Part shown: in pieces, positions 15,094 to 23,581 of the stretch | Position numbering within the stretch: position 1 is the stretch's first letter | How the letters are laid out: every line of letters starts with the position of its first letter | Virus record (IMG/VR): IMGVR_UViG_3300050121_000217 | Span: 1-32,331 of that record | Strand: one strand, 5' to 3' | From: a virus | Length of the DNA stretch: 32,331 bases | The notes under the pieces: model-generated | What the model was told of the DNA's origin: nothing | What the model saw: only the letters and a program-made list of their open reading frames with translations | Database searches by the model: none | Translations under genes and position numbers: made by a program

Positions 15094-16198
15094 ATGCGCT
15101 GCTGCTGGTGCTGGTAAGACATGGGGAATTTGCCATGACGCTTTGGAAATAGTTAATGCGGGTGCAGATGAAAAAGTATTAATAACGACCTATACCAATA
15201 AAGGTGTAGAAGCTGTTGAAAAAGAGCTAAAAAAACAGAATTTTGGAGTTCTTGATAATCGTGTTGTTGTTAGCTCATGGTATCAATTTTTGCTTCGTGA
15301 TCTGATTAGACCATACCAAACTTTTTTGACAGGCATAAACGAGGTTAAGTCCTTTGACTTTTCTAATATGTATAGCAAAACCAATTATGGCAGAACCGGA
15401 ACAAGAGCACGTTATGTGAATCGCAATGGAGATGTTAAAGCTAATTATGCCAGCGAAATGGTGACACAGTTAGATAAATTAAGTGGTGGGAAAGTATTGC
15501 AGCGGTTAGAGGCAATATATTCTTATGCTTTCGTTGATGAAATTCAGGATATGGCTGGCTATGACTTGGCAATAATTGATATGCTAATAAACTCTTCTAT
15601 TTCTACGGTTTGTGTCGGGGATAACAAACAAGCAACATACAGAACACATAACACACAAAAAGGCAAAAAACAAACTGGAGCAAATGTTTGGGTGTACTTC
15701 TATGATGTTAAAAAAAGAGGTTTTGCCGAAATTGAAGACAACTTATGCAGTCGTAGATTTAACAAAAAAATCTGTCAGTTTGCTAATAAGGTTTTTCCTA
15801 ACGAAAACAATATCACTACTTGCATGAATGAAAAAACCGTGCATGATGGTGTGTTTCTTATTCGTCCTGAGGATGTTCCAGTATATTACGACTGTTACAA
15901 GCCAATCGTGCTAAAGTATGATAAAACCACACCTACAGGAGGCTATTCTTCATTTAATTTTGGACAGTGTAAGGGGATGACTTTTGAACGGGTTCTGATA
16001 TATCCCAATAAACCTCTGCTAAAATTTATATGTGGTGAAGATCTTAGCAGCCCAGCAAAATATTACGTAGCTTTCACCCGTCCTAAATATAGTCTTGCTA
16101 TCGTGGTCGAAGATATGAGAATTTCTAATAGCTTTCATAAGACAATAATTAGCACCGAAAGCACAGAAATATCGGCTTGGGTATACAATGAACAATAG
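15071..16198 (+). CDS. gajB: Compact UvrD-type (superfamily 1) helicase, GajB-like
   Basis: The ATG at 15071 lies inside the end of the upstream nuclease gene (23-nt overlap), implying translational coupling. In 375 residues all main superfamily 1 motifs appear in order: Walker A AAAGAGKTWG (10-19), Ia TTYTNKGVEAVEKEL, II YAFVDEIQDMAG, III TVCVGDNKQATYRT, a motif IV-like SRRFNKKICQFAN, V GQCKGMTFERVLI, and VI YYVAFTRPKYSLAI. The protein is clearly shorter than the ~490 residues I recall for the founding GajB, with little room for 1B and 2B subdomains. In Gabija the helicase partner senses or processes DNA ends and activates GajA. A complete defence role is inferred from the pairing. I see no terminator after the stop. 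Confidence 0.72.
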   Translation: MLSKNLIRCAAAGAGKTWGICHDALEIVNAGADEKVLITTYTNKGVEAVEKELKKQNFGVLDNRVVVSSWYQFLLRDLIRPYQTFLTGINEVKSFDFSNMYSKTNYGRTGTRARYVNRNGDVKANYASEMVTQLDKLSGGKVLQRLEAIYSYAFVDEIQDMAGYDLAIIDMLINSSISTVCVGDNKQATYRTHNTQKGKKQTGANVWVYFYDVKKRGFAEIEDNLCSRRFNKKICQFANKVFPNENNITTCMNEKTVHDGVFLIRPEDVPVYYDCYKPIVLKYDKTTPTGGYSSFNFGQCKGMTFERVLIYPNKPLLKFICGEDLSSPAKYYVAFTRPKYSLAIVVEDMRISNSFHKTIISTESTEISAWVYNEQ

Positions 16199-16412
16199 TT
16201 TGATATTTCAGTTATCCATATAATGTCAACTAAGTCGAAAATTTCAGAGCACCAATAAATCGGTAGATTCATTTGATACTGCAATATAATTATAAGATGT
16301 ATATGTTGCATTCAATATGGAACCATGTAATAACTGGTTTAGTACATCTTTATAAATGATTCCCGCAAGGTAAACATTTCTGTTAGCCTTGTGTCTTTTG
16401 ATTCATTGAATA
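16199..16412. other. Probable prophage left boundary (attachment site region)
   Basis: This gene-free stretch separates the GajB-like gene (plus strand) from the last recombinase gene (minus strand). Prophages of this type carry the serine recombinase next to the attachment site, so the crossover is probably here or in the recombinase tail. I cannot name the core sequence, because the other end is outside the window. Confidence 0.4.
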
Positions 16413-18005
16413 TTATATTATCCAAGGCAATTCTGTGCCATCCTTAAAGGCAAAAGTGATTGCATGCTCCGTATGTACCGTTACTAGTTCCACTGCTGCT
16501 TGCCAAAGTGCCTCATCAAACTCTGTTAGAAGTATATCACTTTCACTGAGCATTTTGAGAAACGCTTTTATATGCTCACGCTTGGCGGCTCTCTCCAGCC
16601 GTTTTTCAATAATTTGAGAATGCTTTCTTTTGACTGTTTCATAACGTTCAACCAAGGCGGTATATCTTTTTTGGTATTCAGCCTGGTCAATGGCTGAATG
16701 GGCATTTTCGTCAACACATTCTTGAATCTTATTCAGAGCCACATCACTTTCACCTTGAAGTTTAATGCTCTCTTTGTCAAGGGTTGTGCTATCAGTTAAG
16801 GTTTCTATGATAAGCCCACAGCTTGTAATAATTTCACCTTTGTTTTCAATTAGGCTGTTAAATGCTCCCACAAATGCTTGCTTGAGAGTGTCCTCATAAA
16901 AATGCGGTGTTTTGCATTTGTCGGCGTTTTTAAACTTCCCATTGCATTGCCATATTATTTTTCTGTATTTGCTTGTGGAGTGCCAAACTTTACTTCCGTA
17001 AAAGCTACCGCATTCACCGCAAACAACCTTGCTTGAAAAGCACCCACCACTGGTTGTATATCGTCCTTCACTTTTTCTCTTTTTGAATTCATGCTGTGCA
17101 AGGTCAAATACTTCAGATGAAATAATGGCAGAGTGGCTGTGTTCAACATAGTACTGTGGCACCTCACCCTCGTTTACCTTTTTCTTTTTAGTGAGAAAAT
17201 CTTCTGTAAATTTCTTTTGAAGAAGTGCCGAACCTTTGTATTTCTCGTTTTGAAGTATACTCTCAACAGTACTTGATTGCCATATAACTTTGCCAGACGG
17301 TGTTGGTACACCACTTGCTGTTAAATGCTTTGCAATACTTGATGGTGCTTTTCCCTCAAGAAACAGCTTATAAATGAGCCGAACAACCTCGGCTTGCTTT
17401 TCAATAACTTTAGGTCGCCCATCTTCACCCTTTTCAAAGCCGAGGAAATGCTTGTATGGTAGGCTAACTTTTCCATCTGCAAAACGTTTGCGTAAACCCC
17501 ATGTAACGTTTTCACTGATTGACCTTGATTCTTCTTGTGCCAGTGAGCTCATTATAGTTATAAGCAATTCACCCTTACTATCAAGAGTGAAAATATTTTC
17601 TTTCTCAAAATAAACCTCAACGCCTTTTTCTTTAAGTTGCCGCACTGTGGTAAGCGTATCAACGGTATTGCGAGCAAAGCGGCTCACGGACTTTGTTATT
17701 ATCATGTCAACTTTGCCATTCAAGGCATCAAAAATCATCCTATTAAAGCCATCACGCTTTTTGGTACTGGTTGCTGAAATGCCCTGGTCTGTGTAAACCT
17801 CAACCAAATCCCATAGGACGTTTGCATTTATGTAATTTGTGTAATAATCCATTTGTGCATCAAAGCTTGATAACTGTTCATCATTATCAGTTGAAACTCT
17901 TGCATAGGCAGCCACTCGCTTTTTGGCTGATATTCCTACAAAATTTGGTGAGAAACGATTTACAATGGCTGGTATGCAGGTTACTACTGTTTTTGCTGTT
18001 TGCAT
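16413..18005 (-). CDS. Large serine recombinase 1 (prophage integrase/excisionase class)
   Basis: The 530-residue product has an N-terminal resolvase/invertase domain with VAAYARVSTD (nucleophile Ser38) and ITKSVSRFARNTVDTL with the conserved arginines. A recombinase domain follows (GFEKGEDGRPKVIEKQAEVV, then IAKHLTASGVPTP). A zinc ribbon comes next (VCGECGSFYG, later CNG and CKTPH), and a long coiled coil spans about 430-500. The ATG at 18005 has AAGGAG upstream and overlaps the preceding recombinase by 22 nt, so the two are translationally coupled. It is the last phage gene at the left end of the prophage, where the attachment site is expected (16199-16412). Two adjacent recombinases may act together or at different steps. 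No catalytic residue appears lost. Confidence 0.93.
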   Translation of the reverse strand: MQTAKTVVTCIPAIVNRFSPNFVGISAKKRVAAYARVSTDNDEQLSSFDAQMDYYTNYINANVLWDLVEVYTDQGISATSTKKRDGFNRMIFDALNGKVDMIITKSVSRFARNTVDTLTTVRQLKEKGVEVYFEKENIFTLDSKGELLITIMSSLAQEESRSISENVTWGLRKRFADGKVSLPYKHFLGFEKGEDGRPKVIEKQAEVVRLIYKLFLEGKAPSSIAKHLTASGVPTPSGKVIWQSSTVESILQNEKYKGSALLQKKFTEDFLTKKKKVNEGEVPQYYVEHSHSAIISSEVFDLAQHEFKKRKSEGRYTTSGGCFSSKVVCGECGSFYGSKVWHSTSKYRKIIWQCNGKFKNADKCKTPHFYEDTLKQAFVGAFNSLIENKGEIITSCGLIIETLTDSTTLDKESIKLQGESDVALNKIQECVDENAHSAIDQAEYQKRYTALVERYETVKRKHSQIIEKRLERAAKREHIKAFLKMLSESDILLTEFDEALWQAAVELVTVHTEHAITFAFKDGTELPWII

Positions 18006-19312
18006 GAGTTGTTACTCCTTTTCAAATATTCAAGCCGATGTTCTCGTGCCTGTTGTTTTGCTTCATCGCTCCAACTATCTTTGCGTGATTTATTTTCCCA
18101 TGATTTTTTCACTAACCTACCATCAAAAAATACAAAGACCAGCTTGTTAAACTCTGGCACTTGAATTTCCTTGATATTCTTAACAAATGTCGATTCATCA
18201 AAACTTGTTATCCCTAAAACCTCAGCTGTTATAGAAAGCAAAATATCCTCTGGAATTTGCTTGGTATGACAGAACGATTTACCAAACTGTAGGTAAGTGG
18301 AGCAGTTCCACGAAATACATCCATGAACAGTTTTTCGCTTGTAGTGCTTACCGCAACAAGTGCAGTGAATTTTCCCTGTGAATGGGTAATGGCTGGTTGC
18401 TTTTTGCCCATAATTTTTCGCCCTGTTCTCTGCCATAATGTCTTGTGCCGTTTTAAAGGTTTGTGCATCAATTATTAAGGGATGGGTGTTTTCTGCATAA
18501 TACTTTGGAAGAACACCTTTATTCCACACCAGTGCTTTGGTTAAATGGTCTACACGATATTTTTTTTGTAAAAGAGCATTTCCAGTATATTTTTCGTTTT
18601 TAATAATGGCAGCAATGCGTTCCGAATTCCAAGTGCCACCCATTAAGGTTGCTACATTCATATCTCGCAGTTTTCTTGCAATTAAGCTACAGCCCATGCC
18701 ATTTATGTAATCATCAAAAATCATTCTAACAATTTCTGCTTGCTCTGGGTCGATTTCAATATCACCTTTTATAATATTGTACCCATACATAAACCGTAGA
18801 TTGGCAAGTTCACCATCCTGAAACTGCTTTCGTATTCGCCATTTGCAATTTTCACTTACAGATAAGCTTTCTGCTTGTGCAAATGAAGCGAGGATGGTAA
18901 GCATTAACTCACCATCCCCACTCATACTGTGGATATTCTCTTTTTCAAATAAGACATCAACATTAAGGCTTTTAAGCTCACGAACTACTTCAAGCATTGT
19001 TACGGTATTCCTAGTGAGCCTGGAGATTGATTTTGTAATAATCATATCAATTTTTCCATTACGGCAATCTGTAAGTAGCCTTTGGAACTCTGGTCTGTTT
19101 TCCTTTGTGCCAGATAGTGCTTCATCTGAATAAACACCCATGTACTCCCAACCACGTTGATTTTGAATATATTCGCTGTAATAGCTTATCTGTGCTGACA
19201 ATGAATGGAGCATTGCATCTTTGCCACTTGATACTCTTGCATAGGCAGCAACACGTTTTTTAGCTGGTGCTTTTGGTGCTAAAGGCTCGGTTCTCGTTAT
19301 GTTTAGTTCCAT
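17984..19312 (-). CDS. Large serine recombinase 2
   Basis: The start at 19312 (MELNITRTEP) has GGGAG upstream, giving 442 residues. The catalytic domain has VAAYARVSSG (Ser28) and ITKSISRLTRNTVTMLEVV. The recombinase domain (EIDPEQAEIVRMIFDDYING, later IARKLRDMNVATL) and a zinc ribbon (HCTCCGKHYKR, WNCSTYLQFGKSFC) follow. It resembles recombinase 1 in plan but is clearly diverged and lacks that protein's long C-terminal coiled coil, ending in a basic, Gln-rich tail. The pair, with the small SHOCT-like protein upstream, is a layout seen in clostridial prophages and integrative elements. Whether both are needed for integration cannot be told from sequence. Confidence 0.92.
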   Translation of the reverse strand: MELNITRTEPLAPKAPAKKRVAAYARVSSGKDAMLHSLSAQISYYSEYIQNQRGWEYMGVYSDEALSGTKENRPEFQRLLTDCRNGKIDMIITKSISRLTRNTVTMLEVVRELKSLNVDVLFEKENIHSMSGDGELMLTILASFAQAESLSVSENCKWRIRKQFQDGELANLRFMYGYNIIKGDIEIDPEQAEIVRMIFDDYINGMGCSLIARKLRDMNVATLMGGTWNSERIAAIIKNEKYTGNALLQKKYRVDHLTKALVWNKGVLPKYYAENTHPLIIDAQTFKTAQDIMAENRAKNYGQKATSHYPFTGKIHCTCCGKHYKRKTVHGCISWNCSTYLQFGKSFCHTKQIPEDILLSITAEVLGITSFDESTFVKNIKEIQVPEFNKLVFVFFDGRLVKKSWENKSRKDSWSDEAKQQAREHRLEYLKRSNNSCKQQKQ

Positions 19313-19370
19313 TAAAATCACTCCCTCTAACACCCATGTTAAACCTAATCTTGATACATAGCAAGTCAAT

Positions 19371-19532
19371 TTAGTGGCATAAACTGCCGATAATAGGTTG
19401 GTATTTGGCTATCAGCTTTGTATCAATTTTACGGTACTCTCGGTCAGTTATAAGCCCTTTCGAGAGCATGGATTTTGCAATGGAAATTGATACTCTATAA
19501 TTCTTTTCACGTTCAAACTGTTCGTGCGTCAT
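19371..19532 (-). CDS. Small SHOCT-like protein upstream of the recombinases
   Basis: The 53-residue frame starts MTHEQFEREKNYRVSISIAK and contains MLSKGLITDREYRKIDTKLI, a helix-turn-helix pair of the short C-terminal (SHOCT) type. It ends at 19371, 58 nt before the recombinase 2 start. It overlaps the upstream gene by 20 nt, so it is probably translated by coupling; no strong ribosome binding site is seen. Proteins of this size and pattern often accompany serine recombinase pairs and might help assembly or act as a directionality factor, which is inference. Confidence 0.75.
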   Translation of the reverse strand: MTHEQFEREKNYRVSISIAKSMLSKGLITDREYRKIDTKLIAKYQPIIGSLCH

Positions 19533-19953
19533 CGCTTTCACCCTCTTTAGAAAATCTTGATTTTATGAAACAGGCATGACCACAAAATTTACGGTTCTTA
19601 TTGCCATAGCTCTTAAATTCATTGCTGCAGTAGGCACATTTAATCTTGTATATGGAATTCTTAGTAAGTAATTCTTTGTGGGAATACCACCATGCAAATC
19701 GGCATTTATCAGAACAATATTTTCTAGGTTTACGTTTTGGCTCTTGATTTAGATGCTTGCCACACTGTTTACAGATTGTGTTATCCTCTTGTGCTGTTTC
19801 TTCCTTAAATTGAATTTCCGAAACTATATTTTTATTACGTCTGCAAAAGGATTTAACTGTGTTTTCAGAAAGACTTAAGGAAGTAGCTATCTGAAAATAG
19901 CTTTGTCCCACTTGACGCATCTGATTTATTTTATCTTTTTGATCAGTATTCAT
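19513..19953 (-). CDS. HTH and zinc-finger protein, often annotated sigma-70-like phage regulator
   Basis: The ATG at 19953 follows AAGGAG closely; the longer frame to 19992 would start inside the terminator hairpin. The 146-residue product begins with a helix-turn-helix (about residues 12-40; GQSYFQIATSLSLSENTVKS), like the DNA-binding part of sigma-70 region 4 or a Hin-type HTH. Two cysteine pairs follow in tandem (CKQCGKHL with YCSDKC, and CAYCSNEF with FCGHAC), suggesting two zinc ribbons. It heads the recombination operon and sits right after the late-operon terminator, so it may control or accompany the recombinases. No sigma region 2 is present, so it is not a full sigma factor. Confidence 0.75.
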   Translation of the reverse strand: MNTDQKDKINQMRQVGQSYFQIATSLSLSENTVKSFCRRNKNIVSEIQFKEETAQEDNTICKQCGKHLNQEPKRKPRKYCSDKCRFAWWYSHKELLTKNSIYKIKCAYCSNEFKSYGNKNRKFCGHACFIKSRFSKEGESDDARTV

Positions 19954-19983
19954 ATATCTCCTTAAAAAATATTTTTGCAAAAT

Positions 19984-20019
19984 ATAGCCCACAGGCTAAT
20001 TAGTTAGCCTGTGGGCTAT
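19984..20019 (-). terminator. Terminator of the late (lysis/tail) operon
   Basis: A perfect 16-bp stem (ATAGCCCACAGGCTAA and its reverse complement) with a 4-nt loop is followed on the minus strand by TATTTTGC and a T-rich stretch. It closes transcription after the amidase, just before the recombination genes. Confidence 0.8.
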
Positions 20020-20052
20020 TTACTTTTTGCCTTTCGTAATATATAAGTGTAA

Positions 20053-20151
20053 TCACCATATGAAAGAATGTTCTGTTCCTTTTGCAATTATTTCATCTGA
20101 ATGTGGTTTGACCCACTTATTGGGTCTATCCACTTTGCAGGCATACTGCAC
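20053..20151 (-). CDS. Possible 32-residue ORF
   Basis: A GTG at 20151 opens a short frame (VQYACKVDRPNKWVKPHSDE, ending in FIW). There is no clear ribosome binding site and I recognise no family. The composition, Trp- and Pro-containing without low-complexity drift, looks protein-like. Apart from this the 20020-20270 stretch holds only a small inverted repeat (GACCCA/TGGGTC near 20109-20125). Confidence 0.25.
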   Translation of the reverse strand: MQYACKVDRPNKWVKPHSDEIIAKGTEHSFIW

Positions 20152-20270
20152 TGATTTTTCGCATTTATGCGGTGGAAGTGGTTAAGGCAACATATTTGCT
20201 TTAATCACTTTTCTTAATTCATAAGCTTTTACATATAGCCTCAATCACCGCAAACTTCAGTTAATTATAT

Positions 20271-20969
20271 TTAAACAATAAAACTATCAAACCCAGCTGC
20301 TTTAAGTTTAGTAACCATGGCATCAGCATTAGCTTTAACAGAGAACGCACCAACCTGCACTCGATAAATTGTAACTGGAGTTACTGGAGCTGCTTGCTTC
20401 TTTGAAATACCAAGTGCCTTAACTATCCCATTAACATATGCTCTTGCAATTGCATCTTTGCTCGCTAAAATCCACTGTGCAGTTGCCAAATTATCATGGA
20501 AATTTGTCTCAATTAGCACAGGAACAATCCCTTGTTGAAATGGACTTCTAATTTCACCATAACCGGCACCGCTAAAAGCTAACATCCCGTTTTGTAGTGA
20601 TTCAGAACGATTTGACTTAATAGGACAAACTGCATTTAATTCATTAATAATTGCATTTGCAAGTGCCTTACTTGCTGCACTGGTTGGATGATACAGCCCC
20701 ACAGTGCCACTTGCTCTGCCACCACCGCCCGCATTTGAATGAATAGCAATGTAAGTATCACAGCCTTTATCTTTCGCTTCTTTAGGTCTTCCGTTTAAAT
20801 CAATACCCATTGATAAAGTTGCCATTACGGTTTCACAGTCATATTCGGCGTCAAGAATGGCTTTGACTTTTCCAGCCAAAGCCTCCATTTGAGCTTTTTC
20901 ATTGGTGTTTCCTGTACAATAAGTATTTGATGGCTGATTTGATGGACTTAAATATATTTTTTTAGACAT
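20271..20969 (-). CDS. Endolysin: N-acetylmuramoyl-L-alanine amidase with a half SPOR repeat
   Basis: It cleaves the bond between muramic acid and the stem peptide, releasing phage. The ATG at 20969 has GGAGG upstream and overlaps the holin stop by 8 nt. The Amidase_3 domain covers about 1-185, with Glu24 in NTNEKAQ, the metal-binding His77 in YIAIHSNAGGGG and the catalytic Glu154 in PVLIETNFHDN. The first zinc-ligand His of the classical PGHGG motif is replaced (LSPSNQPSNT), a difference I also recall in related phage enzymes. Residues 201-232 (YRVQVGAFSVKANADAMVTK onward) match the first half of a SPOR peptidoglycan-binding domain and then stop. It has no signal peptide, as expected for a holin-dependent lysin. 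Confidence 0.9.
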   Translation of the reverse strand: MSKKIYLSPSNQPSNTYCTGNTNEKAQMEALAGKVKAILDAEYDCETVMATLSMGIDLNGRPKEAKDKGCDTYIAIHSNAGGGGRASGTVGLYHPTSAASKALANAIINELNAVCPIKSNRSESLQNGMLAFSGAGYGEIRSPFQQGIVPVLIETNFHDNLATAQWILASKDAIARAYVNGIVKALGISKKQAAPVTPVTIYRVQVGAFSVKANADAMVTKLKAAGFDSFIV

Positions 20970-21372
20970 TCTTATCTCCTCCATTATGTAGTTGTGTTAA
21001 TACTTCCTTAAGCTTTTCTGGAATAGGTAACCCGATACGTGCCGTGTTTTCTAAAAGGCTTACACCTTCGTTTGAAATGTAGAATACGATTACTGCTGTT
21101 CTTACTGCACTGCCACTACCAAGTATATGCATGTCAATAATATGACCTACAGCTACAAGTGCGAAGATAAGCACCTTTTTAAAAATGCCTCTAGCACCAA
21201 CATCACTTGATAATTTCTTTTCAAGTACTGCACACATTACTCCTGTGATATAGTCAATCACTACAAGAGCAATCAGTGCATATACAAGACCATCAAGTCC
21301 TCCCATAAGCCACCCCATCCAACCACCTAAAGCAGTTATTGCTATTTGAATTGCGTTCCATGTCATTTTCAT
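20962..21372 (-). CDS. Phage holin (holin_4/TcdE-type family)
   Basis: The start at 21372 has GGAGG eight bases upstream and gives 136 residues. It has a hydrophobic N-terminal segment (GGWMGWLMGGLDGLVYALIA), a second (LVVIDYITGVMCAVL), and a third around VLIFALVAVGHIIDM, with the DYITG motif typical of this holin family. The charged C-terminal tail (LPIPEKLKEVLTQL) is cytoplasmic. It oligomerises in the membrane to let the amidase reach the cell wall. It lies directly before and overlaps the amidase gene, forming a lysis cassette. Confidence 0.92.
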   Translation of the reverse strand: MKMTWNAIQIAITALGGWMGWLMGGLDGLVYALIALVVIDYITGVMCAVLEKKLSSDVGARGIFKKVLIFALVAVGHIIDMHILGSGSAVRTAVIVFYISNEGVSLLENTARIGLPIPEKLKEVLTQLHNGGDKNV

Positions 21373-21445
21373 TTTCTTTTCCTCCATTTTTTTATTGAAA
21401 TATATAAAAGCACTCATTTCTGAATGCTTAACTGTTAATATGTTT

Positions 21446-23578
21446 TTAAGTATCTAAATAATGTCCTACAAAGTGGCTGAACATCATATCACCCATTTGG
21501 TTGTAACCCTCATTTGATGGATGCACACCACCAGTAACAAAAACTTCTGTTGTACTGCTCCAAGGATTTACCGCTTGAGTTAAGCTTGTAAATCCGAAGT
21601 CGCTATCAAAAGTAGAAGCAATTCCAACTATAGATACCTTTGAGTTGTAACCAATAAACTGTGTAAGTATAGACTGGCAAAATGCTAATACTTGAAGATG
21701 TCTTGCCATGTCGTGAGCAGTGTTGCCATAATTTGTACCTAGTCCGTTTTGATCTGCATAAAATTGTGGTAATACAATAAATATCCTTGTACCCACCCAC
21801 TGTGCAAGTATCTTATCCACAAGCGTTTTAATGCGAGCTATACAAGTATTGCTTAAAATCAAAACATCAGGATACTTACCATCTGCCATACCAAAAACAT
21901 CATTAGTGCCAAGAAATATTTGCACGTAGTCAGGTTGCGTGAGGCTATTAACTGTTATATAATTTGCAAAGTCCACTTGGCTTGCGCCACTATTCCAAAA
22001 GGGTGAGCCACTTGAAATAAAGCTTGCAGTACTCCAACCTCCATATCCCTCGTGCTTATTCGTACTCCCTTGAGTTCCTATGAATTGTAGATTGTTAGTA
22101 CCAAACATTGCATCTGCTTGTGCTTTAAACTCGGTTATAAATACCCCTGCATTTGTGAGGCTATCACCAATACATAACATTTTCTTGTTTAATATTGCAG
22201 ATGAAATGTTCACAATCCTAATATTAATAGTGCCAGAACTGATTATGTTCATATTGTTATCATAAATATTAACTGTCAAAACCTTTGTGCCAATGTCTCC
22301 AATTACTGCAGTATAACACCATTTGCGTTTAAAGGTCTTACCAATAGAGCAGCTATAGACAAAATGATAGTTTAATATATTTCCACAATGGCATATCTGT
22401 TTGTTGTAAATCTCTATTGACTTGCCTACAGCCACACATAATTCGTTCGGTAACATTAGCTGAAAGAAATCATTGTTAAAATAATAGCTTGGCAATTTTA
22501 CTCCAAAATCTGTATATGGAGTTGAAACAGAGCCTTGTTCAAGCTGTAGTAATCCGTCACTTGGGTAATATGATACTCGTATATAATAGCAGTTTGCAGG
22601 AGTTGTAAAGGCTGATGCACTTCCTACACCACTTATCCAAACTTTGTTTATGTCATATAAGGCGTGAGCTCTAAATGAGTTTTTTATATAAGTTGTGTTT
22701 GGTGTAACAGGAATAAATTCACTTGCATAAAATCCACTTGAAAGATTGAGTGCACCAGTTGATGGAACTACAGAATATCCCGATACTGCATTTGCTAAAT
22801 TAAACAGATTCTTTTGTGGCACAACATCCTTGACAAGAGAATAATCAACACTTTTTGACGGTAACAAATACAATGGATCGTTGTTTCTTTGTCTCATATA
22901 ATTTGTGTTGAAGTAATAGAATGGCTCATAAAGAGTTGGAACTGTGTTTAGTTCAACTTGCATATCAAGTAAAGTTAAATCGGCAGAATAAAAAGTAACC
23001 CTCATAAAAGCTGTAAGTGCTGGAGTTGTTATATTTGTGTTTGCGAGTGCCCCTGTACTATTTGTTGATATAATCACCTTAGAAGAATTAAAATATTCAA
23101 GCCAGCGAAACGCCTTGTTTAATGCATATACTGTGCTTGCAAGAACTGGAATATAGTCGCTTGCTGTGTATGTTGCATTTGCATACAAGGCACCTCCAGT
23201 ACCATACATTCCAACATTTAAAGTATATGGATTACATAAATTTTTAACTGATTGTTTGAAGAATGAAGTTTTAGGCTCATTTACGGAACCAGTAGCTATT
23301 CCTGTGGCTTGATATGTCCCACCAACAGTCCATGCGCCGCTAAACCAATAGTACCATTTGCCGTCTGCTGTTACTAAATAAATGCCTGTTGTACCTGCTG
23401 GAAATGCCGCTTGTAATGCCGCAAGTGTTGCATAGACAGCTTTTGGTGAAGCATTGCCAATGTTATTTATTTGAGTAAGAGCAACACTCGTATTATTATC
23501 AATGTAAGCATTATTGCTGTTTTGTGTATCTTTTGTGACCTGTACACTCATATCTAACGTTAATTTATTTAATGGCAT
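21446..23578 (-). CDS. Tail-tip/receptor-end protein with duplicated middle module and C-terminal SGNH hydrolase domain
   Basis: The ATG at 23578 follows AGGAGGT. The N-terminal ~90 residues resemble a tail-attachment segment (KAVYATLAALQAAFPAGTTG, a phage-fibre repeat also seen elsewhere). Two related ~105-residue blocks follow: one from NLCNPYT (about 113), the other from NLFNLANAV (about 258), each with Y-A-S-D/E-(F/Y)-IPV, then a beta pattern and LLDMQ/LLQLEQ. They are probably carbohydrate-binding beta modules. The last ~240 residues form an SGNH/GDSL esterase fold: CIGDSLTN with Ser473, GYGGWS, LGTNDV, and GVHPSNEGYNQMGD with His686. The position three before that His is Gly instead of the usual Asp. 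It probably trims or deacetylates surface glycans during adsorption; the substrate is unknown. Confidence 0.85.
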   Translation of the reverse strand: MPLNKLTLDMSVQVTKDTQNSNNAYIDNNTSVALTQINNIGNASPKAVYATLAALQAAFPAGTTGIYLVTADGKWYYWFSGAWTVGGTYQATGIATGSVNEPKTSFFKQSVKNLCNPYTLNVGMYGTGGALYANATYTASDYIPVLASTVYALNKAFRWLEYFNSSKVIISTNSTGALANTNITTPALTAFMRVTFYSADLTLLDMQVELNTVPTLYEPFYYFNTNYMRQRNNDPLYLLPSKSVDYSLVKDVVPQKNLFNLANAVSGYSVVPSTGALNLSSGFYASEFIPVTPNTTYIKNSFRAHALYDINKVWISGVGSASAFTTPANCYYIRVSYYPSDGLLQLEQGSVSTPYTDFGVKLPSYYFNNDFFQLMLPNELCVAVGKSIEIYNKQICHCGNILNYHFVYSCSIGKTFKRKWCYTAVIGDIGTKVLTVNIYDNNMNIISSGTINIRIVNISSAILNKKMLCIGDSLTNAGVFITEFKAQADAMFGTNNLQFIGTQGSTNKHEGYGGWSTASFISSGSPFWNSGASQVDFANYITVNSLTQPDYVQIFLGTNDVFGMADGKYPDVLILSNTCIARIKTLVDKILAQWVGTRIFIVLPQFYADQNGLGTNYGNTAHDMARHLQVLAFCQSILTQFIGYNSKVSIVGIASTFDSDFGFTSLTQAVNPWSSTTEVFVTGGVHPSNEGYNQMGDMMFSHFVGHYLDT

Positions 23579-23581
23579 AAT

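Noticed and set aside
16413-19312. Tandem recombinases considered as a duplication of one gene
   Set aside because: They share family motifs only; sequence, length and C-terminal ends differ strongly, so they are separate lineages.
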